From CAYQDR01 sp964416315 (lineage in GTDB: Bacteria > Methylomirabilota > Methylomirabilia > Rokubacteriales > DASRDR01): a stretch of 64,000 nucleotides of DNA. The stretch spans positions 1 through 64,000 of the forward strand of contig CAYQDR010000009.1 in the NCBI GenBank assembly GCA_964416315.1. The letters run 5' to 3'. The notes under the pieces are model-generated. The model was given only the letters and a program-made list of their open reading frames with translations, was not told where the DNA came from and ran no database searches. Shown one piece after another: positions 22,767-30,934 of the stretch (position 1 is the stretch's first letter; each line of letters opens with the position of its first letter). The translations under genes were made by a program, and so were the position numbers.

Positions 22767-23603
22767 ATGCGCTTCCGGGCCGGCGTTCCCGTGGGGGCTG
22801 CCCTCGCGCTCGCCTGCCTCGCCGCCGTCCAGGCCCGGGGCGCGTCGGACGACCTGCCGCTGACCGACACGCACCTCCACTACAGCCAGAGCTCGTGGGA
22901 CGCCTACTCGCCCCAGGCGGTCCTCGCGATCCTGGATCGGGCGGGCGTCCGGCGGGCGTTCGTCTCGAGCACGCCCGACGACGGGACCCTCCGGCTCTAC
23001 CAGGCCGCGCCGGACCGGATCGTCCCCGTGCTGCGGCCATACCGCGAGCGGGGGGACCTCGGAGGCTGGCACCGCGACCCGAGCGTGGTCGGGTACCTCG
23101 AGGAGCGGCTCCGGCGGGGGGTCTACCGTGGCATCGGCGAGTTCCACCTGAGCGGTGGGGACGCCCGCGCGCCGGTCGTCCGCCAGGTCGCGGAGCTGGC
23201 GCGCCGGGGCAGGCTCTTCCTCCACTGCCACTGCGACGCCGAGGCCGTCGAGATCCTGGTCGGGCTGGTCGCTGACGTCCCGATCCTCTGGGCCCACGCC
23301 GGGATGTCGGCCGGACCCGACGTGGTGGGGCGGCTGCTCGACCGCCACGCGCGGCTCTCGGTTGAGCTGGCGCTCCGCTCCGACGTCGCCCCGGGAGGCC
23401 GGCCGGACCCCGCGTGGCGCGCGCTCTTCCTCAAGCACCCCGACCGGTTCATGGTCGGGACGGACACGTGGGTGCCGTCGCGCTGGGCGGAGCTGCCCGG
23501 GGTGCAGGAGTGGACGCGGGCATGGCTTCGCGACCTCCCGCCGGACGTGGCGCGCCGGATCGCCTCGGAGAACGCCGAGCGGCTGGCGCGCGGCGGGCGC
23601 TGA
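22767..23603 (+). CDS. Exported amidohydrolase-type metal-dependent hydrolase
   Basis: 278 aa TIM-barrel metallohydrolase of the amidohydrolase-2/TatD-like type. Metal ligands: DTHLHY (first H-x-H), GEFHLSG (bridging acid/histidine), LHCHCD, WAHAG and the last-strand aspartate in VGTDTW. A cleavable signal peptide occupies about 1-30 (GAALALACLAAVQARGAS), so it works outside the cytoplasm. The substrate is unknown; amidase, lactonase and decarboxylase activities occur in this superfamily. Followed after 30 nt by the hydroxypyruvate isomerase-like gene. Confidence 0.87.
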   Translation: MRFRAGVPVGAALALACLAAVQARGASDDLPLTDTHLHYSQSSWDAYSPQAVLAILDRAGVRRAFVSSTPDDGTLRLYQAAPDRIVPVLRPYRERGDLGGWHRDPSVVGYLEERLRRGVYRGIGEFHLSGGDARAPVVRQVAELARRGRLFLHCHCDAEAVEILVGLVADVPILWAHAGMSAGPDVVGRLLDRHARLSVELALRSDVAPGGRPDPAWRALFLKHPDRFMVGTDTWVPSRWAELPGVQEWTRAWLRDLPPDVARRIASENAERLARGGR

Positions 23604-23633
23604 GGGCGTGCGCCCCCGGCGACCTAGTCCCGA

Positions 23634-24419
23634 ATGATCCGGTACGCGGCGAACCTGACGCTTCTCTTCAACGAGACGCCGTTCCTCGAGCGCTTCGGGC
23701 GCGCGGCGGCCGCGGGCTTCCGGGCGGTCGAGTTCCTCTTCGCCCACAACGTCGAGCAGGACGGCGTCGAGCGCGAGCTCCGGCGCCACGGTCTCGAGCT
23801 GGTGCTCTTCGACCCCGAGGCCGGCGACTTCGCGGCGGGTGACCGCGGGTACCTCTGCGACCCCGCGCGCCGGAACCACCTCCAGAAGACCATCGATGAC
23901 GCCATCGCCACGGCGAAGCGATTCGGCTGCCGGCGGCTGAACGTCCTCGCCGGGAACCGGGTGGAGGGGTGCTCCGACGACGCGATGCGCCGGACCGTCG
24001 TCGAGAACCTGAAGGCGGCCGCCCCCCGGGCGCGCGCGGCCGGGATGACGCTGCTGATCGAGGCGCTGAACACCTGGGAGAGCCCGCGCTACTTCCTTGA
24101 CCGCTCGCGGCTCGGGCTCGAGATCGTCCGTGAGGTGAACGAGCCGAACGTGCGCTTCCAGTACGATGCCTATCACATGCAGCGCATGGAGGGGCAGCTC
24201 ATCGAGACGCTGACGAAGAACCTCCAGTGGATCGGGCACGTCCAGATCGCCGACGTGCCCGGCCGGCACGAGCCCGGCACGGGCGAGGTCAATTACCCGA
24301 ACCTGCTGGCGGCGCTGGAGGCGGCCGGCTACGACGGGTACGTCGGGCTCGAGTACCGCCCCTCCGGGAAAACCGAGGATTCCCTCGCCTGGCTGCCGCG
24401 GGAGGCCCGCGCCCGCTAG
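23634..24419 (+). CDS. hyi: Hydroxypyruvate isomerase-like TIM-barrel protein
   Basis: 261 aa sugar-phosphate isomerase-type barrel (AP endonuclease 2 family) with the typical order of hydroxypyruvate isomerase: RYAANLTLLFNETPFLERF at the N-terminus, GCRRLNVLAGN, LLIEALNTWESPRYFL with the catalytic metal Glu, FQYDAYHMQRMEG, HVQIADVPGRHEPGTGEVNY and the second Glu in GLEYRP. It interconverts hydroxypyruvate and tartronate semialdehyde in glyoxylate metabolism. A glycerate 2-kinase gene at 35.8 kb could use the product after reduction. Cytosolic; length is normal for the family. Confidence 0.9.
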   Translation: MIRYAANLTLLFNETPFLERFGRAAAAGFRAVEFLFAHNVEQDGVERELRRHGLELVLFDPEAGDFAAGDRGYLCDPARRNHLQKTIDDAIATAKRFGCRRLNVLAGNRVEGCSDDAMRRTVVENLKAAAPRARAAGMTLLIEALNTWESPRYFLDRSRLGLEIVREVNEPNVRFQYDAYHMQRMEGQLIETLTKNLQWIGHVQIADVPGRHEPGTGEVNYPNLLAALEAAGYDGYVGLEYRPSGKTEDSLAWLPREARAR

Positions 24420-24500
24420 CCGCCCGCGGGGCCTCCTCCCGCCATGAGGCATCCCGGGTCCACCGGCCGCCCCGGCGGCGACGGGGAAGCAGGCGTCCCC

Positions 24501-24607
24501 CCTCCCCCCCTGAGGCTGCCGGGGGGACGGGACGTCGTGAGGGCCGCAGGCCCGAGCCGTCCCGGCGATCTGGACGAAAGGGGGCGGGGGTGCGGGGGGA
24601 CCCGATG
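24501..24607 (+). repeat. Family A repeat, copy A2, ending on a start codon
   Basis: Gap-free 107 bp match to 3931-4037 with 8 mismatches, including the final ACCCGATGA. As in copy A1 the ATG in the repeat is the start codon of the next gene, here yihY-like. It fills most of the 185 nt between hyi and this gene. Confidence 0.85.
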
Positions 24608-25423
24608 ACCCGCCTGCTCCGGGAGGTCGTCCGCTCCTTCCACCGGCACGACGGCTTCTTCCTCGCGGCGGGCCTGTCCTTCTACGTGGTGATCTGCGTG
24701 GTCCCCTTCACCCTGCTCCTGATCGCCGGCGGCGGGTTCCTGCTCACCGACGAGACGGCCGTGCAGGAGGTGGTGGCCCAGCTCGGCGAGATCGTGCCCG
24801 TCTACCAGACGGAGATGGAGCAGATCCTCATGGGGGTCGTGCGGGCCCGCGGGGTCTCCACCCTCCTCGGCACGGGGATCCTGCTCCTGTTCTCGACGCA
24901 GCTCTTCGCCGCGACGCGGTACGTCCTGAACCGGATCTTCGGGATGCAAGGCCGCGGGTTCTTCCGGGGGGTCCTGGTCGATCTCGGGATGATCGTGGTG
25001 CTGACCGTCCTCTTCTTCGTCACCGTCGGCGTGACGGCCGGGTTCGCCTGGATGCGGGGGCCGGTCACCCTCTTCCGGCACGGGTTCATCTTCGTCTCGC
25101 TCTTCGAGTGGACGGGGCTCTTCCTCGCCGTGACCTTCGACAGCGTGCTGTTCGCCGTCCTCTACCGCTTCGTCCCGCGCGAGCGCATCCCCTGGTCGAG
25201 CGTGCTCACCGCAAGCGTCCTCGCCGGGCTCCTCTGGGAGCTCGCCAAGCAGCTCTTCCGGTTCTACATCGAGGGGGCGGACGTCTACCGCACGGTGTAC
25301 GGACCGCTCGGCGTGATGATCGCGCTCGTCATGTGGGTCTACTACTCCGCGATCGTCTTCGTCCTGGGGGCCGAGGCGATCCGGATCCTCGAGGCGCGGC
25401 GCGACGAGGCCGCGCCGGTTTGA
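24605..25423 (+). CDS. YihY/BrkB family inner-membrane protein
   Basis: 272 aa integral membrane protein of the YihY/virulence factor BrkB family with six hydrophobic helices. Family features: N-terminal FHRHDGFFLAAGLSFYVVICVVPF, the segment ARGVSTLLGTGILLLFSTQLFAATRYVLNRIF, and the late RTVYGPLGVMIALVMWVYYSAIVFVLGAEA. Often mis-called ribonuclease BN; the true function is uncertain. The ATG is the last codon of repeat A2, the only convincing start. Next downstream is the selD promoter, so it is a separate unit. Confidence 0.92.
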   Translation: MTRLLREVVRSFHRHDGFFLAAGLSFYVVICVVPFTLLLIAGGGFLLTDETAVQEVVAQLGEIVPVYQTEMEQILMGVVRARGVSTLLGTGILLLFSTQLFAATRYVLNRIFGMQGRGFFRGVLVDLGMIVVLTVLFFVTVGVTAGFAWMRGPVTLFRHGFIFVSLFEWTGLFLAVTFDSVLFAVLYRFVPRERIPWSSVLTASVLAGLLWELAKQLFRFYIEGADVYRTVYGPLGVMIALVMWVYYSAIVFVLGAEAIRILEARRDEAAPV

Positions 25424-25449
25424 CGCGCTGCGCGGGCCCTGCCTATAAT
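25420..25449 (+). promoter_or_regulatory. selD promoter
   Basis: TTGACG at 25420-25425, 18 nt, TATAAT at 25444-25449, the most canonical -10 in the window. It overlaps the yihY stop and leaves a leader of about 50 nt before the selD ATG. Confidence 0.8.
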
Positions 25450-25505
25450 GCGGCATCCCGCCGCCGGCAGGGCGCATCGTAACGCCCGAAGGGGGTGATG
25501 CGGCG

Positions 25506-26549
25506 ATGGAGTCGCCCGTGCGCCTGACGACGCTCTCCCACGGCGCCGGCTGAGCCTGCAAGCTCGGGCCGGAGGATCTGGCCCAGGTCTTGCGCCTCCT
25601 GCCGCCCATCGTGGACCCGAACGTGCTCGTCGGTCCCGAGACGTGCGACGACGCGGCGGTCTACCGGCTGACGGACGAGCTCGCCCTCGTCCTGACGCTC
25701 GACTACTTCACGCCGATCGTGGACGATCCCTACGCCTTCGGGCAGATCGCGGCGGCGAACGCGCTCTCCGACGTCTACGCCATGGGCGGCCGCCCGATCG
25801 CCATGCTCTCGATCGTCGGCTTCCCGAAGGACAAGCTCCCCCTCGGCGTCCTGGGGGAGATCCTCAAGGGCGGGGCGGAGAAGGGGCGCGAGGCCGGGGT
25901 CAGCGTGGTCGGCGGCCACAGCATCGACGACGGCGAGCCCAAGGTGGGGTACGCGGTGGCCGGCCTCGTCCATCCGCAGCGGATCTGGAAGAACGTGGGC
26001 GCCCGGCCCGGGGACGCCCTCGTCCTGACGAAGCCGATCGGGACGGGGATCATCTCGACCGCGATCAAGCAGGGCATCGCGCCCCAGGCGGCGGTGGACG
26101 CCGCGATCCGGACCATGGCGAGCCTGAACCGCGCCGCGGCCGAGGCCGCGGCGGAGGTGCGCGTCCACGCGGTCACGGACGTCACGGGGTTCGGCCTCCT
26201 CGGCCACCTGCGCTGGACGACGGTGGGTTCGGGAGTGCGGGCGCGGCTCACGGCCGGGCGGATCCGGCTGCTCCCCGAGGTCGTGGCCCTGGCGCAGGCG
26301 GGGTGCGTGCCCGGCGGCACCAAGCGGAACCTCCGCGCGGTGGCGGGCATCGTGCGCTGGGACCCCGCGATTCCCGAGCCGCTCCGCGCCGTCATCGCCG
26401 ATGCGCAGACCTCCGGAGGCCTCCTCGTCGCCACGCCGGAGGGCGAGGCGCTCCTCCAGGCGCTGGCGCGGCACGGCGTCGCCGACGCCGTCCGGATCGG
26501 CGAGGTGGTGGGCGAGGACAGCGCGGGCACGATCGAGGTGGTGTCGTAG
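25506..26549 (+). CDS. selD: Selenide, water dikinase SelD, itself a selenoprotein
   Basis: 347 aa with UGA at 25551-25553 read as Sec16. SelD makes selenophosphate from selenide and ATP, the Se donor for tRNA-Sec. The N-terminus reads LSHGAG-U-ACKLGPEDL, matching the catalytic loop GxG(C/U)xCK of the family, with the essential lysine at K19. Further on are PETCDDAAVYRL, DYFTPIVDDPYAFGQIAAANALSDVYAMGG, and DVTGFGLLGH, all ATP/Mg-binding segments of SelD. ATG 25506 has the RBS AAGGGGGTGAT upstream. If the UGA were a stop, the rest would lack a good start and its active-site loop. A hairpin lies just after the UGA. Length equals the E. coli enzyme. Confidence 0.95.
25563..25587 (+). promoter_or_regulatory. 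SECIS-like hairpin after the selD UGA
   Basis: CTCGGGCC-ggaggatct-GGCCCAGG: 7 pairs with one C/A mismatch and a nine-base loop that begins with GG. It starts 9 nt after the UGA. Bacterial SECIS hairpins have a G among the first two loop bases and similar spacing. Confidence 0.6.
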
Positions 26550-26550
26550 C

Positions 26551-26590
26551 CCCCTCTCCCCTTCGGGGGGAGGGTCGGGAGGAGGGGCGG
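26551..26590 (+). repeat. Family B palindromic repeat, copy B1
   Basis: CCCCTCTCCCC-tt-cGGGGGGAGGGTCGGGAGGAGGGG. Short GC palindrome between selD and the SDR gene; its right arm may serve as RBS-rich sequence before ATG 26599. Confidence 0.7.
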
Positions 26591-26598
26591 AGACACGC

Positions 26599-27510
26599 AT
26601 GCTGTTGAAAGATCGGGTCGCCATCGTCACCGGGGCCGGCCGCGGCATCGGCCGCGAGATCGCCCTCCTGATGGGGCGCGAGGGCGCCCGCGTCGTCGTC
26701 AACGACCTCGGCGGGCGGGAGGACGGCACGGGCGGCGCCCGGACGCCGGCGGACGAGGTCGTCGGCGAGATCCAGGCCGCGGGCGGGCAGGCGGTGGCGA
26801 GCTACGAGTCGGTCACCTCGATGGCCGGCGGCCAGCGGATCGTCCAGGCGGCGCTGGACGCGTTCGGCCGGCTCGACGTCGTGGTGAACAACGCCGGCAT
26901 CCTCCGCGACCGGATGATCTTCAACATGACCGAGGAGGAGTGGGAGGCCGTCATCGCGGTCCACCTCAAGGGGACGTTCGCCGTGACGCGCGCCGCCGCC
27001 CCGCGCTTCCGTGAGCAGCGCTGGGGCCGCTTCATCAACATGACCTCGACCTCCGGCCTCGTGGGCAACGTCGGCCAGGCGAACTACGCCGCGGCGAAGC
27101 TCGGGATCATGGGTCTCACGCGGGTCACCGCGCTCGACATGGCCCGGTACGGCGTGACGGCGAACTGCATCTCGCCGTTCGCGTGGACCCGGATGATCGG
27201 CACGATCCCCACGGACACGCCGGAGCAGAAGGCGCGGGTCGCGAAGCTCGAGAAGATGGGGCCGAACCACATCGCGCCGCTCGCCGTCTTCCTCGCCACG
27301 GAAGAGGCGGGGAGCATCTCCGGCCAGGTCTTCGGCGTCCGCGGCAAGGAGATCTTCGTCTTCTCGCAGCCCCGCCCGATCCGCTCCATCCACCACGCGG
27401 AGGGCTGGACGCCGGAGCGGCTCGCCGAGGTGCTGCCCGGCACGCTCGGCCACCACCTGGTCCCGCTCGAGACCTCCGGGCAGTACTTCAGCTACGACCC
27501 CTTGGTCTGA
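26599..27510 (+). CDS. SDR family oxidoreductase (MFE-2/HSD17B4-like)
   Basis: 303 aa classical short-chain dehydrogenase with an intact active site: TGAGRGIGREIA cofactor loop, NNAG, the catalytic Ser in MTSTSG and YAAAK. The insertion ND-LGGREDGTGGARTPADEVV and the long C-terminal tail with FVFSQPRPIRSIHHAEGWTPE resemble the dehydrogenase part of peroxisomal multifunctional enzyme 2, which acts on 3-hydroxyacyl-CoA. A role in acyl-CoA oxidation is likely, but no hydratase or thiolase lies nearby. Follows selD after repeat B1 and could be read from its promoter. Confidence 0.9.
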   Translation: MLLKDRVAIVTGAGRGIGREIALLMGREGARVVVNDLGGREDGTGGARTPADEVVGEIQAAGGQAVASYESVTSMAGGQRIVQAALDAFGRLDVVVNNAGILRDRMIFNMTEEEWEAVIAVHLKGTFAVTRAAAPRFREQRWGRFINMTSTSGLVGNVGQANYAAAKLGIMGLTRVTALDMARYGVTANCISPFAWTRMIGTIPTDTPEQKARVAKLEKMGPNHIAPLAVFLATEEAGSISGQVFGVRGKEIFVFSQPRPIRSIHHAEGWTPERLAEVLPGTLGHHLVPLETSGQYFSYDPLV

Positions 27511-27519
27511 GCCCCGGGC

Positions 27520-27563
27520 CTCCTTTCTCCCCCAGGCGGGGAGAGGGAGGGGTGAGGGGGGCG
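27520..27563 (+). repeat. Family B palindromic repeat, copy B2
   Basis: CTCCTTTCTCCCCC-aggc-GGGGAGAGGGAGGGGTGAGGGGGG, the typical family B arms plus the GGGTGAGGGG tail. It runs up to the probable CTG start of the PhoD-like gene. Confidence 0.75.
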
Positions 27564-27564
27564 C

Positions 27565-28932
27565 CTGACGAGACTCGTCCGGTTTGGGCTGGCGTCTGCA
27601 GCGTCGGTCGCCGCGCTCGTCGCGCTGGCGACAGCGGCGGAACCGCCTCTCCTCGTCACCATCGGCGAGGTCACGGACCGGAGCGCGGTGGTGTGGGCGC
27701 GCCTCCCGGGGGCCGGCCCGGTCGAGGTCGAGATCCGTCCGGCCGGGGGCGAGGCGGGGCGCCGCCGGCTCACGGCCGAGGCAACGTCCGAAGCCGATCT
27801 CACGGTGAAGCTCCGCGCGGACGGCCTCGCCGCCGGGACCCGGCACGTCTACGAGGTGACGGGGGCGGGCGGGCGGGTCGAGGGCAGCTTCGTCACGGCG
27901 CCCGACGCCGGGGTCGCGCGCCCCGTCACGCTCCTCTGGAGCGGCGACCTCGGGGGGAGCGGGCGCTGCCGCGCGCCGGGGTCGGGCTACCGGATCTTCC
28001 GGGCGATGACGGACCGCCGGCCGGACTTCTTCCTCTTCGTCGGGGACACGATGTACGCCGACTTCCGCTGCCCCGTTCCCGAGAACGTGCCTGGCGCGGA
28101 CTTCCGGGCGACGGACCTTGCCGGTTACCGGACCAAGCATCGGTACAACCGCGAGGACCAGGCCGTCCAGGCGTTGTTCCGGACGACGTCCGTCTACGCC
28201 ATCTGGGACGACCACGAGGTGCGGAACGACTTCGCCGGGTCGATCGAGCCGCTGATGCCGATCGGCCGGCGGGCGTTCCTCGATTACTGGCCGATCAGCC
28301 CGCCGGCCGAGGAGCCGGGGCGCCTCTACCGGCGGTTCCGCTGGGGGCGGCTCCTCGAGCTGTTCATCCTCGACACGCGCCAGTACCGGAGCTCGAACAT
28401 GTGGCGGGACGGCCCCGACAAGACGATGCTCGGCCGGGCGCAGCGGGAGTGGCTGCTGAAGGGGCTCGCCGACTCCGATGCGGTCTGGAAGGCCGTCGTC
28501 TCGAGCGTGCCGCTCTCGATTCCGACGGGGCGGTTCGCGCGCGACGGCTGGGCCAACGGGAGCACCCGCCTCGACCCCGGGGGGAGCCCGACCGGCTTCG
28601 AGCACGAGCTGCTGGGGATCGTCCGCGAACTGGGGGCGCACCGGGTACGGGGCCTCGTCTGGCTCGTGGCCGACGTCCACCGGGCCGAGGTGGTCCGGCT
28701 CGAGCCCCTGCCGGGCTTCGTCTTCCACGAGCTGGTGGCAGGACCGCTCTCGGCCAGCACGGGTTACCCCGGGCTCCTCGACGAGACGCTGCGGCCGTCC
28801 CGGCTCTGGGGCGACGGCGGGTTCTTGAACTTCGGCGAGCTGCGGGTGACGGAGACCGGCCTGGAGGTTCGCTACTTCGACGCCGACGGCGGCCTCCGCT
28901 TCGAGACGACGCTCACCCCCTCTTCCGCATAG
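27565..28932 (+). CDS. Exported PhoD-like phosphatase, probable CTG start
   Basis: About 455 aa alkaline phosphatase D family metallophosphatase. The PhoD N-terminal domain (LLVTIGEVTDRSAVVWARL) is followed by the metallophosphatase motifs LWSGDLGG, FLFVGDTMYAD, IWDDHEVRNDF and WLVADVHRAE. Codons before the first ATG/GTG encode a clear signal peptide (LVRFGLASAASVAALVALATAAEPP). The frame is closed by a TGA at 27553, and the only plausible start between them is CTG 27565, preceded by GAGGGGGG from repeat B2. A later GTG would remove the signal peptide and part of the first domain. It likely releases phosphate from diesters or teichoic acid-like polymers outside the cytoplasm. Confidence 0.88.
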   Translation: MTRLVRFGLASAASVAALVALATAAEPPLLVTIGEVTDRSAVVWARLPGAGPVEVEIRPAGGEAGRRRLTAEATSEADLTVKLRADGLAAGTRHVYEVTGAGGRVEGSFVTAPDAGVARPVTLLWSGDLGGSGRCRAPGSGYRIFRAMTDRRPDFFLFVGDTMYADFRCPVPENVPGADFRATDLAGYRTKHRYNREDQAVQALFRTTSVYAIWDDHEVRNDFAGSIEPLMPIGRRAFLDYWPISPPAEEPGRLYRRFRWGRLLELFILDTRQYRSSNMWRDGPDKTMLGRAQREWLLKGLADSDAVWKAVVSSVPLSIPTGRFARDGWANGSTRLDPGGSPTGFEHELLGIVRELGAHRVRGLVWLVADVHRAEVVRLEPLPGFVFHELVAGPLSASTGYPGLLDETLRPSRLWGDGGFLNFGELRVTETGLEVRYFDADGGLRFETTLTPSSA

Positions 28933-28942
28933 GGAGAGGGTC
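28914..28942 (+). repeat. Family B palindromic repeat, copy B3
   Basis: CCCCCTCTTCC-gcat-AGGGAGAGGG, overlapping the last codons of the PhoD-like gene and lying between convergent genes; diverged copy that could act as a terminator stem. Confidence 0.6.
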
Positions 28943-28958
28943 GAGCGCTACCCGGACC

Positions 28959-30908
28959 CTAACCCCGTCGAGCGCGGAACGCCCAGGCAGGCCAGGACAC
29001 GCCGGCAGCGAGCGTGAGCCCGAGGGCGGCCCACTCGAGCCAGCCCTCCGCGTAGACCAGCTCGGCCTCGAAGACGTCGAGCGGGACGCGGAACTCGAGG
29101 AGGCCCCAGGGGTCCACGCGCGTCTCCAGGACGCCCCGGCGGCTCTTCACCTGCCACAGCGGATAGGCCGGAATCCCCGTCGGGATCCAGACGCCGCCCG
29201 TCGGCTCGACGAAGACCCGGTAGCGGCGGTGGGTGATCCGCTCGAGCCGCGGCCACGGGCGCTCGCGCCGCTCGAGGACGGTGAACCCCGCCGCCTCGTC
29301 GGCCCGCACGTACCGATCCCCGAGGAAGCGCGCGCGCCCGACATCGGCTGTCGGGACCACGACGGTCGCGACCCGGAGGCGGCGCGCGAGCGTCTCGAAG
29401 GCGTCCGGCGTGACGCGGTCCCACGGCTGGCCGAGGAGCCGCTGGCCGTCCAGCTCCTCGACGAGGGTCTCGAGCCGCGGCGGCGGCGTCGCGCTCCCCG
29501 TGTAGAAGCGGGCCGCCAGCGGCGCGGGGTGCGTGAACGTCCCGTTGACGATCTCGCGCTCCGCGAAGAGCGGGGCCAGGCTCAAGACGTGGCTGTGGGC
29601 GGCGTACCACGCGGGGTCGTGGCCGAGGCGAAGCGCCGAGGTCAGAAAGAGGACGCGATCGGGGTCGCGGCGGAGCGCCCCCCAGAGGCGCTCGAGGTCG
29701 TGGGCGCGGGTCAGCTCGGGAAGGCGCGGCCAGGGGCGCTTGTCGGCCCCCGGCCAGAGCGTGAGGTTGGGCTCGGCGCCGGCGGGGCCCGGCAGGAGCG
29801 CCGCGACGATGATCAGCGCGAGCGCGACGGCCGGGCGCGCGAGCCCGCGCGCGCGTCGCCGGGTGAGAGTCGCGACGAGCGTGCCGACGCCGAGACCGCC
29901 CGCCCACAGCGCCGAGAGCACCACGGCGTCGGCGAGCCGCGCCGGGTCGAGGGGGGACCACCCGCGGCGGAAGAGCCAGAGGTCGAGCGCGAGCGCCGCG
30001 AGCGTCGCGACCGGAAGCACGGCCACGAGCGCCGGGAACGCGCGGCGCCGGAGCGCCACCGCGACCCACCCGAGGGGGACCGCGAGCAGGATCCCGGCGA
30101 GGAGGGGCCGCGCCCGCAGCTCCCCGAGGAAGCCCGCGAAACTGAACTGCCCCCAGGCGAGCGGGACGACCCAGGCGCGGCGGGCGACGAGGGGAAGGGC
30201 CCAGAAGGCCGTCAGCGCGAGCGCGAGGACGAGGATCGCCGCGGCCTCGGCCGCCGTTCGCCGGGCGGGCTGGCGCGCCAGGACGAGGAGCGTGGCCAGC
30301 GCCAGGATCGCCGCGGCGGCCGGCGCGGCGGAGGGGTGCGCGAGGACGACGGCCGCGGCGGCCGGCGGCGCCCAGACGGGCCGGCGCCCTGCCTCGACCC
30401 ACGGACGGAGCGCGAGCAGGAGGAGGGGCAACAGACCGAGCGCGAGCCGCGTCGTCAGCATGCCCCAGCGCATGCTCTCCTCGACGCCGCCCGGGAGCCC
30501 GGCGGAGAGCGTGAGCGCGAGGAACGCCGGCGGCAGCGCGAGCCAGCCGTCCTCGAGGAGGACGGCGAGGAGCGCGAAGGTGGCGAGCGCCGGCAGGAGG
30601 AGGACGAGGGCACAGAGGAGCTGGTAGACCGTCTCGACCGAGGGCTGCCAGAGTCCGAGCAAGCGGATCGCGGCCCCGGCGAGGACGAAGCCGGGTGGAT
30701 AGAACTGGAGCTCCGGGTAACCGCCCCACCAGTCGGGGTTCCAGTCGGCGGTCCAGCGGCCGCCGGGGAACGAGCGCTCGAGCGCGTGCCAGAGGCGGAA
30801 GAACTGGCCGGGGTGATCGTCGAAGGCCGGGACGCCGCCGCGGAACGCGGCGACCGCGAAGGCGCCGCCGTAGGCCAGAAGCGCGAGGCCCGGGACGAGG
30901 CGCCGCAC
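28959..30908 (-). CDS. Large polytopic membrane protein, GT-C/YfhO-like
   Basis: 649 aa. At least ten hydrophobic helices fill residues 5-400; the first loop has AFDDHPGQFFRLWHAL and TADWNPDWWGGYPELQFYPPG, the pattern of YfhO-like and 6-pyruvoyl-tetrahydropterin-synthase-related membrane proteins thought to have a GT-C glycosyltransferase fold. A soluble domain of about 230 aa follows and a last helix at the C-terminus (LEWAALGLTLAAGVSWPAWAF). It may transfer sugars from lipid carriers on the outer face of the membrane. The start is a GTG at 30908, with TACGAT a few nt upstream. It follows the DUF2071 gene by 26 nt. Confidence 0.8.
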   Translation of the reverse strand: MRRLVPGLALLAYGGAFAVAAFRGGVPAFDDHPGQFFRLWHALERSFPGGRWTADWNPDWWGGYPELQFYPPGFVLAGAAIRLLGLWQPSVETVYQLLCALVLLLPALATFALLAVLLEDGWLALPPAFLALTLSAGLPGGVEESMRWGMLTTRLALGLLPLLLLALRPWVEAGRRPVWAPPAAAAVVLAHPSAAPAAAAILALATLLVLARQPARRTAAEAAAILVLALALTAFWALPLVARRAWVVPLAWGQFSFAGFLGELRARPLLAGILLAVPLGWVAVALRRRAFPALVAVLPVATLAALALDLWLFRRGWSPLDPARLADAVVLSALWAGGLGVGTLVATLTRRRARGLARPAVALALIIVAALLPGPAGAEPNLTLWPGADKRPWPRLPELTRAHDLERLWGALRRDPDRVLFLTSALRLGHDPAWYAAHSHVLSLAPLFAEREIVNGTFTHPAPLAARFYTGSATPPPRLETLVEELDGQRLLGQPWDRVTPDAFETLARRLRVATVVVPTADVGRARFLGDRYVRADEAAGFTVLERRERPWPRLERITHRRYRVFVEPTGGVWIPTGIPAYPLWQVKSRRGVLETRVDPWGLLEFRVPLDVFEAELVYAEGWLEWAALGLTLAAGVSWPAWAFRARRG

Positions 30909-30934
30909 GGCCTCATCGTACCAGGGCGGCCGCC

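Noticed and set aside
24605..25423. Annotation as ribonuclease BN
   Set aside because: The protein is a six-helix membrane protein of the YihY/BrkB family; RNase BN is a different, soluble metallo-enzyme.
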